Source: JAIVGV01 sp035295985
Lineage (GTDB): Bacteria; Acidobacteriota; Blastocatellia; Pyrinomonadales; Pyrinomonadaceae
Assembly: GCA_035295985.1 (NCBI GenBank)
Contig: DATHBT010000116.1
Location: 1 to 13,162, forward strand
DNA: 13,162 nt
Direction: 5' to 3'
A program made the translations under genes and the position numbers. Within the stretch, counting starts at the first letter, position 1. Each line of letters starts with the position of its first letter. Of this stretch, positions 7,481 through 13,162 are shown one piece after another. A model generated the notes under the pieces. It had not been told where the DNA came from and did no database searches. It saw only the letters and a program-made list of their open reading frames with translations.

Positions 7481-8743
7481 ATGAAGCCGAACGTACTCCT
7501 TTTCATAGACAGCTTCCATCAGGGCGGAACCGAGCGTCAGGTGGTACAGCTCGCGCGCCTGCTCGCGGGGACGCGCCGCTACAACCTGCACCTCGCGTGC
7601 CTCACGCCGGAGGGCGTGCTGCGCGCGGAGGCCGAGCGGCTGGGCTTCACGGACATCCCCGCCTTCCCGCTGACGAGCTTCTACGGCGGCAACTTCCCGC
7701 GACAGGTGCGCCGCTTCGCGCGGCTGCTCGGCGAGCGCGAGATCGATCTCGTCGAGACGCACGACTTCTACACCAACATCTTCGGCATGACGGCCGCGGC
7801 GCTCGCGCGCACGCGCGTCCGCGTCACGTCGCGGCGCGAGAGCGACGGCGTCCGCAGCCGCGCCCAGCTCTTCGCCGCGCGCCGCGCCTTCGATCTCTCT
7901 CACGCCTGTATAGCCAACGCGGAGGCCGTCCGGCAGGAGATGATCCGCGCGGGCGTCCGGGGCGAAAAGATCGTCACCATCTACAACGGCATAGACACCG
8001 CGCGGCTCGCGCCGCGCGCGGGCGCTTCGCGCGCAGAGCTGCTCGCCTCGGTCGGCCTGCCTGCGGAGACGGCGCGGAGGTTCGTCACCGTCGTCGCCAA
8101 CCTGCGCCACCCGATGAAGGATCAGGAGACTTTTTTGCGCGCGGCGAATCGCGTCGCCGAACGCTTCCCCGAAGCCGCCTTCGTGCTCGCGGGCGAGGGC
8201 GAGCGCGCGGAACATCTGCGATCTTACGCGGCCGCGGTCGGACTCGCCGACAAGACTTTCTTCACGGGCCGCTGCGAGCGCGTCGCGGATCTGCTCGCGG
8301 TCTCCGAGGTGTGCGTGCTCAGCTCGAAGAGCGGCGAGGGTTTTTCAAACGCGATTGCCGAGTACATGGCCGCCGCGCGGCCCGTCGTGGCGACGGACGT
8401 GGGCGGCGCGCGCGAGGCGGTCGTCGAGGGCGAGACCGGCCACGTCGTCCCCGCCGGCGACGACGCGACGATGGCCGAGCGCGTCGTCTCGCTGCTGGCC
8501 GACCCCGCCCGCGCGCGCGCGATGGGCGAGAGCGGCGCGCGGCGCGTGCGCGAACAGTTCTCGTGCGAGGCGCAGCTCGCGCGCACGGAGGAGTTGTACG
8601 AAAGGCTGCTGGCAAAGCGACGCGCCAACGCCCGGAGCGTTAGCCGTGCGCTTGAGGGCGACGAAGCGGCGCAGCGGATTCGTCGCGACGAGAACGCGGA
8701 GGTGATCGAGTCCGGGGACATCGCCGGGAGGATTGAGGTCTGA
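7481..8743 (+). CDS. family 4 glycosyltransferase (GT-B fold)
   Basis: The protein has 420 residues and would transfer a sugar with retention of configuration at the cytoplasmic membrane face. The N-terminal acceptor domain starts MKPNVLLFIDSFHQGGTERQ with the GG(T/A)ER loop at 15-20. The C-terminal donor domain includes IYNGID (167-172), VANLRHPMKDQETFLRA (205-221), LAGEGE (236-241) and the E-x7-E signature E286...E294 in GEGFSNAIAEYMAAARPVVA. The ATG at 7481 is chosen because the first beta strand starts immediately after it. GTG 7478 or an upstream GTG at 7409 are possible but would add residues with no family similarity. No strong Shine-Dalgarno sequence is visible. Residues 378-420 form a charged tail beyond the normal fold. 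It is paired with a second GT4 gene downstream, so the two probably act successively on one repeat unit. Donor and acceptor are unknown. Confidence 0.9.
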   Translation: MKPNVLLFIDSFHQGGTERQVVQLARLLAGTRRYNLHLACLTPEGVLRAEAERLGFTDIPAFPLTSFYGGNFPRQVRRFARLLGEREIDLVETHDFYTNIFGMTAAALARTRVRVTSRRESDGVRSRAQLFAARRAFDLSHACIANAEAVRQEMIRAGVRGEKIVTIYNGIDTARLAPRAGASRAELLASVGLPAETARRFVTVVANLRHPMKDQETFLRAANRVAERFPEAAFVLAGEGERAEHLRSYAAAVGLADKTFFTGRCERVADLLAVSEVCVLSSKSGEGFSNAIAEYMAAARPVVATDVGGAREAVVEGETGHVVPAGDDATMAERVVSLLADPARARAMGESGARRVREQFSCEAQLARTEELYERLLAKRRANARSVSRALEGDEAAQRIRRDENAEVIESGDIAGRIEV

Positions 8744-8757
8744 ACGAGAGGGTATTA

Positions 8758-8833
8758 ACCGGGAGAGACGTGAGTTGGCGAGAGAGAACCGGGCGAGAGA
8801 GAACTGAGCGAAGAGTTTTGAGCGAGAGAGGCT
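8758..8833 (+). repeat. degenerate 14-15 bp GA-rich tandem repeat
   Basis: The spacer between the two GT4 genes is made of related purine-rich units: ACCGGGAGAGACGTG (8758-8772), AGTTGGCGAGAGAGA (8773-8787), ACCGGGCGAGAGAGA (8788-8802), then TGAGCGAAGAGTTT (8805-8818) and TGAGCGAGAGAGGC (8819-8832). A 13-base perfect repeat, GGCGAGAGAGAAC, occurs at 8777-8789 and 8792-8804. The + strand is almost free of pyrimidine runs. Several GA-rich words could pair weakly with the 16S 3' end. Function unknown. Confidence 0.7.
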
Positions 8834-8838
8834 TGGAC

Positions 8839-8843
8839 GGGAG
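8839..8843 (+). promoter_or_regulatory. Shine-Dalgarno sequence deciding the start of the second GT4 gene
   Basis: GGGAG here directly touches a possible TTG start at 8844 (spacing zero) but stands six bases before GTG at 8850, a normal spacing. This favours GTG 8850 as the start codon. Confidence 0.55.
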
Positions 8844-8849
8844 TTGCCG

Positions 8850-10052
8850 GTGTTGCTGACAGATTCGGGGGAGAGGGTCGTCTCGCGGCGCGAGTTCGGC
8901 GCGCCTCGTCCGCGCGTGCGCGTGCTGATCGTCGCGCCCTCGCTCGACATCCTCGGCGGGCAGGCCGTGCAGGCGCAGCGCCTGCTCGCGCGGCTGCGCG
9001 AGGAGCCTTCGCTCGTGGCGGACTTCCTCCCCGTGAACCCGCGACTGCCGGGCGCGCTCGGCCGCTTGCAGCGCGTCAAGTACGTCCGCACACTCGCCAC
9101 GTCAACCGCCTACCTCGCGTCGCTCGCGTTGCGCGCCCGACGCTACGACGTGCTGCACGTCTTCTCGGCCTCCTACACCTCCTTCGTGCTCGCGCCGACG
9201 CCGGCCATCCTCGCCGGCCGCCTCTACCGCAAGCGCGTCGTGCTCAACTACCGGAGCGGCGAGGCCGAGGATCACCTCGCGCGCTGGCGGCGCACGGCCG
9301 TGCCCACGATGCGGCTGGCCGACGCCGTGGCCGTCCCTTCGGGCTACCTCGTGGACGTGTTCGCGCGCTTCGGCCTGCGCGCGCGCTCGATCTTCAACTT
9401 CGTGGACACGTCGCGCTTCCGCTTCCGCGAACGCAGGCCCCTGCGGCCCGTCTTCCTCTCGAACCGCAACTTCGAGCCTCTCTACAACGTCTCGTGCGTG
9501 CTGCGCGCCTTCGCGCTGATCCAACGGCGGTTCGCCGACGCGCGCCTCGTGGTCGCGGGCGACGGCGCGCAGCGCGAAGAGCTGCGCGCGCTCGCACGAC
9601 AGTTGAACTTGAGCAACGTGGAGTTCGTCGGCCGCGTCGAGCCGCAGCGGATGCCGGAGTTGTACGACGCGGCCGACGTTTACCTGAACGCGCCGAACAT
9701 AGACAACATGCCCGGCTCGATCATCGAGGCTTACGCGGCGGGCACGGCGGTCGTGACGACCGACGCGGGCGGCATCCCCTACATCGTCCGCGACGGCGAG
9801 ACGGGGCTGATGGTCTCGCGCGACGATCACGAGGCGATGGCGCGCGCGGCCGTCCGCCTGCTCGAAGACGCGGAGCTCGCGGCGCGCTTGAGCGAGGCCG
9901 GCAGGGCTGAGTGTGAGAAGTACAGTTGGGAGGCGGTGAGGCGCGAGTGGCTGAGTCTGTACGAGGAGTTGGCTTTTGAGAGGGTCGGCGGCAGGGGGTC
10001 TGTCCCGGAGGCGAGGGAGGCGGCGGGGAGGTCGGGTGATGCGATCCGGTGA
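8850..10052 (+). CDS. family 4 glycosyltransferase (GT-B fold), second copy
   Basis: With GTG 8850 as start the protein has 400 residues. About 20 residues of leader precede the first strand VRVLIVAPSLDILGGQAVQAQ, which carries the glycine-rich loop GGQ where many GT4 enzymes have GG.E. Later come HVFSASYTSFV, SIFNFVDTSRF (equivalent of the YNGID segment), FLSNRNFEPLYNV, VVAGDG, and NIDNMPGSIIEAYAAGTAVV. In the last of these the classical E-x7-E signature appears as D285-x7-E293; a non-Glu first position is frequent in this subgroup. GGIPYIVRDGETGLMV (307-322) completes the donor domain. The C-terminal 20-25 residues are low complexity. It is related in fold, but not closely in sequence, to the upstream GT4, so a recent duplication is unlikely. 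It should add another sugar to the same lipid-linked intermediate. Specificity cannot be inferred. Confidence 0.9.
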   Translation: MLLTDSGERVVSRREFGAPRPRVRVLIVAPSLDILGGQAVQAQRLLARLREEPSLVADFLPVNPRLPGALGRLQRVKYVRTLATSTAYLASLALRARRYDVLHVFSASYTSFVLAPTPAILAGRLYRKRVVLNYRSGEAEDHLARWRRTAVPTMRLADAVAVPSGYLVDVFARFGLRARSIFNFVDTSRFRFRERRPLRPVFLSNRNFEPLYNVSCVLRAFALIQRRFADARLVVAGDGAQREELRALARQLNLSNVEFVGRVEPQRMPELYDAADVYLNAPNIDNMPGSIIEAYAAGTAVVTTDAGGIPYIVRDGETGLMVSRDDHEAMARAAVRLLEDAELAARLSEAGRAECEKYSWEAVRREWLSLYEELAFERVGGRGSVPEAREAAGRSGDAIR

Positions 10053-10105
10053 GCCGCCGTCTGGCGAGTCGCAGTCGTCATGTGCGAACTGCTAACTTAG
10101 TTGTT

Positions 10106-10130
10106 GACGGCGGCCGACGAGCCGCCGGTC
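10106..10130 (+). other. GC-rich inverted repeat in the spacer before the second methyltransferase
   Basis: GACGGCGGC (10106-10114) can pair with GCCGCCGGTC (10121-10130) around a six-base loop, giving nine pairs with one bulged G (10128). No U-tract follows (GTTTGCGG), so this is not a convincing intrinsic terminator. In DNA this GC-rich such stems arise by chance. It may be a weak attenuating or RNA-stabilising hairpin. Confidence 0.3.
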
Positions 10131-10162
10131 GTTTGCGGCGTCAAGCTGAGCGGTTGAAGAGG

Positions 10163-11053
10163 ATGAGTTCTAACGTCATAGAGGTCGAGCGGGGCGAGCG
10201 GTTCGGGTTCGGGGAGAACTGGGCGCGATTCCTCTCCGTGCTCGACGAGCGGAGGATCGCGGAGGCCGAGCGCTCGCTCCGAGAGATGTTAGGGGCCGAG
10301 TCGCTCGAAGGCAGGAGCTTCCTCGACATCGGGTCTGGGAGCGGCCTCTTCAGCCTCGCCGCGCGCCGCCTGGGCGCGCGCGTCCGCTCGTTCGACTACG
10401 ACCCGCGGTCGGTGGCCTGCACGCGCGAGTTGCGGCGCCGCTACTTCGGCGAGGACGGGGGCTGGGTCGTCGAGGAGGGGTCGGCGCTCGACGAGTCTTA
10501 CGTGCGTTCGCTGGGCCTCTTCGACGTGGTCTACTCGTGGGGCGTGCTGCACCACACGGGCGAGATGTGGCGCGCTCTAGAGAACGCGCGGCTGCCGGTG
10601 CGCGAGGGCGGCAAGCTCTTCGTCGCCATCTACAACGACGCGGGCTGGCGCAGCCGCGTCTGGTGGCAGATCAAGCGCGCGTACAACCTCTGCCCGCGCC
10701 CGCTGCGGCTGCCGTTCACGCTCGCGATCCTCTTGCCCGGTCAGGCGAAGGCCGCGGCCGTCGCGGCGGCGCGCCTGCGCCTCGGCGAGTTCGTCCGCTC
10801 GTGGACGCGGCACGACGTGAACCGCGGCATGAGCCGCTGGCACGACGCGATTGACTGGCTCGGCGGCTTCCCCTACGAGGTGGCGACGCCCGCCGAGATC
10901 GAGAGCTTCTACGCGGCGCGCGGCTTCCGCCTGCTCCGCACCGTACCAGACCCGCACTACGACCTCGGCTGCAACGAGTTCGTCTTCGTCAGGGAGTCGG
11001 CCGACGTTGAGACTGCGGCCGTCGAGTCTGTAAGTAGGGAAGGCGACCGTTGA
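10163..11053 (+). CDS. class I SAM-dependent methyltransferase, second copy
   Basis: The 296-residue protein begins MSSNVIEVERGERFGFGENW, where FGFGENWARFL is a typical opening for this polysaccharide-cluster methyltransferase family. Motif I is FLDIGSGSGLF (53-63). The acidic end of strand 2 is in SFDYDP (77-81), FDVVYSWGVLHHTGEMW (120-136) is the motif II region, and EGGKLFVAIYND (148-159) follows. RGMSRWHDAIDWLGGFPYEVATPAEI (221-246) and GCNEFVF (269-275) are conserved family elements. The ATG at 10163 is preferred. A GTG at 10049, overlapping the previous stop as GTGA, would add 38 Arg-rich residues without family similarity. The purines GAAGAGG before the ATG touch it directly, so the ribosome binding site is not ideal. 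It differs clearly from the methyltransferase at 773-1789, so the two probably modify different positions. The substrate is unknown; a sugar hydroxyl or amino group is likely from context. Confidence 0.87.
   Translation: MSSNVIEVERGERFGFGENWARFLSVLDERRIAEAERSLREMLGAESLEGRSFLDIGSGSGLFSLAARRLGARVRSFDYDPRSVACTRELRRRYFGEDGGWVVEEGSALDESYVRSLGLFDVVYSWGVLHHTGEMWRALENARLPVREGGKLFVAIYNDAGWRSRVWWQIKRAYNLCPRPLRLPFTLAILLPGQAKAAAVAAARLRLGEFVRSWTRHDVNRGMSRWHDAIDWLGGFPYEVATPAEIESFYAARGFRLLRTVPDPHYDLGCNEFVFVRESADVETAAVESVSREGDR
11036..11043 (+). promoter_or_regulatory. Shine-Dalgarno-like sequence of the heparinase-family gene
   Basis: AGGGAAGG lies inside the end of the second methyltransferase gene, nine bases before the ATG at 11053. 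With the TGATG stop/start overlap this supports coupled translation of the two genes. Confidence 0.5.
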
Positions 11054-13162
11054 TGGGCGGCACTTTCGAGAAGCTGAAGAAGTTGCGCGGGCGCGGGCGC
11101 GAGGAGTTGAGCGAGCGCGGCGCGCAGGCGCTCGCCGCGCTCGCCGAGCGGCGCGGACTCTCGCGCGCCGGCCGCCTGCCCGACGACCGCTCGCTCTTCA
11201 AGTCGCTCGACCCGGCAGGCTTCGCGCGCGCGCCGCGCACGGCCCAAGACCTGCTCGAAAGTTTCCGCGCGCGCACGCCCCACCCGTTCTTCGCCGCCTT
11301 CGCCGACGCCGCGGCCACGCGCCGCGCGCTCACGGATCGCTTCGGCCGCGAACACCCGTCCGAACTGCTCAGGCGCGCGCAGGGTGCGGCGGCCGGCCGC
11401 TTCGATCTGCTCGGCCTCAAGGGTCTCGACTTCGGCTCGCCCGTTGACTGGCACCTCGAACCCGTCTCCAAAAAGCGCGCGCCGCTCAAACACTGGAGCG
11501 AGATTGACTACCTCGACCCGTCGGTCGCGGGCGACAAAAAGATCACTTGGGAGCTGAACCGCCACCAGCACTTCCTCGCGCTGGGCCGCGCCTACTGGCG
11601 CACGCGCGACGAGTCGTTCGCCGCGGCCTTCGCCGCGCAACTCGCGGGCTGGATGGACGCGAACCCGCCGAAGCTCGGCCTCAACTGGGCGAGCAGCCTC
11701 GAAGTCGCCCTGCGCTCGATCTCCTGGCTCTGGTCGCTACAGTTCTTCCGCGACTCCGCGTCGCTCTCGCCCGAACTCTTCGCGCGCGCTCTGAAATTCC
11801 TGCGCGTCCACGCGAGCCACCTCGAAACGTACCTCTCGACCTACTTCGCCCCGAACACGCACCTGACGGGCGAGGCGCTCGGCCTCTTCTACCTCGGCAC
11901 GCTGCTCGCGGAGTTCAAAGATTCGGCGCGCTGGCGCGCGACGGGCCGCCGCGTCCTCCTCGAACAACTGGCGCGGCAGGTCAGGCCCGACGGCGTCTAC
12001 TTCGAGCAGTCAACCTACTACCAGCGCTACACCGCGGACATCTACACGCACTTCCTACTGCTCGCGCGCGCCGGCGAGAGCGCGCCGCCGAAAGGGAAAG
12101 ACGCGGGCCTCTCAACCGTCGAAGAGAAACTGCTCGCGCTGCTCGATCACCTGATGTGGATCACGCGGCCCGACGGAACGTCGCCCTACTTCGGCGACGA
12201 CGACGGCGGCCGACTCCTCCCGCTCGACGAGCGCGCGGCCGACGACTTCAGACAGACGCTCGCCGTCGGCGCGGCGATCTTCGAGCGCGCGGACTACAAG
12301 TTCGTCGCCGGCGAGGCGGGCGAGTCCGTGCTCTGGCTGCTCGGCCCGCGCGCTCTCGGGCGCTCCGACGCGATCACGGCGAGTCCGCCCGCGGCGCTCG
12401 CGCGCGCCTTCACGGATGGCGGCTACTACGTCATGCGCGACGGCTGGACTTCGGACAGCAACTACTTCGTGATTGACTGCGGCCCGCACGGCGCGCACGC
12501 GCTCAACCACGGCCACGCGCACGCCGACGCCCTCTCCTTCGAGCTGGCAGCCAACGGCCGCGCGCTCGTGGTTGACCCCGGAACCTACACCTACACGGGC
12601 GACCCGCGGGCGCGCGACGAGTTCCGCTCGTCGCTTGTGCACAACGCGCCGGTGGTCGCGGGCGCGTCTTCGTCCGTGCCGGCGCGCGAGCCTTTCCGCT
12701 GGCAGCACGTCGCGCGCGCGCGCCAGCGCGCGTGGGTCTCGCACGCGCGCTGCGATTACTTCGAGGGCGAGCACGACGGCTACCGGAGGCTCACGCCGCC
12801 CGCCGCTGTCTCGCGCGGCGTGCTGTTCCTGCGCGGCGACTACTGGATCGTGCGCGACCGCGTCACGCGCCCGACGGGCGTGCGCCAAGCCTGCGAGCTT
12901 CGCCTCCAACTCGCGCCCGGCGTCGCCGCCTCGTTCGACGCCGAAGCGAACGCGCTCACCCTGTCGCCGCCCGAAGCCGCGCGCGCCGAGTCGGGACAGC
13001 CGTCGTCTGGGAAGTCATTCGCGGAAGAGTCGTCGGGAAAATCAGTAGCAGAGAAGTTATCGTCCGAAGGCCGGGCGGGCGGCGGCCTCGAACTCTTCTG
13101 CTTCGGCGCGGGCGGCGCGTGGCGCGTCGAGCGCGCGTGGGTGTCGCGCTGCTACGGCGCGC
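11053..13162 (+). CDS. heparinase II/III-family protein (uronic-acid polysaccharide lyase fold), 3' partial
   Basis: The frame is open from the ATG at 11053 to the window end: at least 703 residues, no stop reached. The N-terminal helical part (about 60-400) contains LNWASSLEVALRSISWLW (218-235), NTHLTGEALGLF (268-279) and YFEQSTYYQRY (316-326). The beta-sandwich C-terminal domain typical of Heparinase_II/III contains NHGHAHADALSFEL (485-498), VVDPGTYTYTGD (506-517) and FRSSLVHN. N268/H270, Y322 or Y323, and H486/H488/H490 are candidate catalytic residues by analogy with known heparinase II/III and PL17 lyases, which cleave uronate-containing chains by beta-elimination. I cannot confirm this without an alignment. 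There is no signal peptide (start MGGTFEKLKKLRGRGREELS), so it looks cytoplasmic or exported by an unusual route. Its start overlaps the preceding stop by one base. Residues about 646-676 are a Ser/Lys/Glu-rich insertion. Confidence 0.9.
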   Translation, partial: MGGTFEKLKKLRGRGREELSERGAQALAALAERRGLSRAGRLPDDRSLFKSLDPAGFARAPRTAQDLLESFRARTPHPFFAAFADAAATRRALTDRFGREHPSELLRRAQGAAAGRFDLLGLKGLDFGSPVDWHLEPVSKKRAPLKHWSEIDYLDPSVAGDKKITWELNRHQHFLALGRAYWRTRDESFAAAFAAQLAGWMDANPPKLGLNWASSLEVALRSISWLWSLQFFRDSASLSPELFARALKFLRVHASHLETYLSTYFAPNTHLTGEALGLFYLGTLLAEFKDSARWRATGRRVLLEQLARQVRPDGVYFEQSTYYQRYTADIYTHFLLLARAGESAPPKGKDAGLSTVEEKLLALLDHLMWITRPDGTSPYFGDDDGGRLLPLDERAADDFRQTLAVGAAIFERADYKFVAGEAGESVLWLLGPRALGRSDAITASPPAALARAFTDGGYYVMRDGWTSDSNYFVIDCGPHGAHALNHGHAHADALSFELAANGRALVVDPGTYTYTGDPRARDEFRSSLVHNAPVVAGASSSVPAREPFRWQHVARARQRAWVSHARCDYFEGEHDGYRRLTPPAAVSRGVLFLRGDYWIVRDRVTRPTGVRQACELRLQLAPGVAASFDAEANALTLSPPEAARAESGQPSSGKSFAEESSGKSVAEKLSSEGRAGGGLELFCFGAGGAWRVERAWVSRCYGA
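13003..13056 (+). repeat. 27-bp in-frame tandem duplication inside the heparinase-family gene
   Basis: Two adjacent 27-base units encode SSGKSFAEE (13003-13029) and SSGKSVAEK (13030-13056). The surrounding stretch 12988-13074 is rich in Ser, Lys, Glu and Gly, and uses codons such as AAA, TCA, GTA, GCA and TTA that are rare elsewhere in the window. The units differ at third positions and at two residues, so the duplication is not brand new. Confidence 0.75.

Noticed and set aside
7481..10052. The two GT4 genes as a recent tandem duplication
   Set aside because: The proteins share only the fold-level motifs. Their loops, lengths and E-x7-E/D-x7-E signatures differ, which indicates old divergence.
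10049..10162. GTG start at 10049 (GTGA overlap) for the second methyltransferase
   Set aside because: It would add 38 Arg-rich residues with no resemblance to the family. MSSNVIEVERGERFGFGENW at 10163 fits better. The overlap keeps it a minor alternative.
11547..13048. Plus-strand open frames at 11547-12476 and 12473-13048
   Set aside because: They lie in other frames of the heparinase-family gene, which has recognisable motifs throughout, and their products are Arg/Ala-rich with no domain.

Overview
The window is a stretch of a surface-polysaccharide (exopolysaccharide, capsule or O-antigen type) biosynthesis cluster from a very GC-rich bacterium (about 70% G+C by eye). All nine genes that I can support lie on the + strand and are closely spaced. 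Codon use is dominated by G/C-ending codons, and the short spacers carry low-complexity tandem repeats. This combination suggests a soil or aquatic Acidobacteriota-like genome. That placement is an impression from style and gene content only, because no marker gene is present.

Layout, left to right: the 3' end of an ExoA-like membrane glycosyltransferase 2 (1-716, cut by the window edge); a class I SAM methyltransferase (773-1789); a Wzx-type flippase of the MOP superfamily (1800-3338); two consecutive asparagine-synthase-type glutamine amidotransferases (3407-5353 canonical, 5458-7374 divergent); two consecutive GT-B glycosyltransferases of family 4 (7481-8743 and 8850-10052); a second class I methyltransferase (10163-11053); and a heparinase II/III-family protein (11053 to beyond 13162), which overlaps the previous stop codon by one base. 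No gap exceeds 110 bases, so there is no long non-coding region. I see no tRNA, rRNA, CRISPR array, transposase or integrase, and no convincing promoter or terminator.

How the genes may work together (inference): the glycosyltransferases build a lipid-linked repeat unit, the methyltransferases and amidotransferases decorate it, and the flippase moves it across the inner membrane. The heparinase-type lyase may trim or edit the polymer. An amidotransferase pair beside a uronate-lyase-fold enzyme suggests a polymer containing uronic acids, some of them possibly converted to uronamides. Neither a polymerase (Wzy) nor an initiating phosphoglycosyl transferase lies in this window; they would be expected outside it.

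The less ordinary signals are these. Distinct short tandem repeats (units of 7, 13-14 and 15 bp) fill three successive spacers, and four successive spacers are nearly the same length (104-110 bp). Hexamer palindromes of the form NTCGAN are strongly avoided and appear to steer synonymous codon choice. A 27-bp in-frame tandem duplication with atypical codons sits inside the lyase gene. The second amidotransferase has several changed active-site motif positions. I do not see a clearly new multi-gene system; the strongest candidates for something undescribed are the repeat-filled leaders and the palindrome avoidance.
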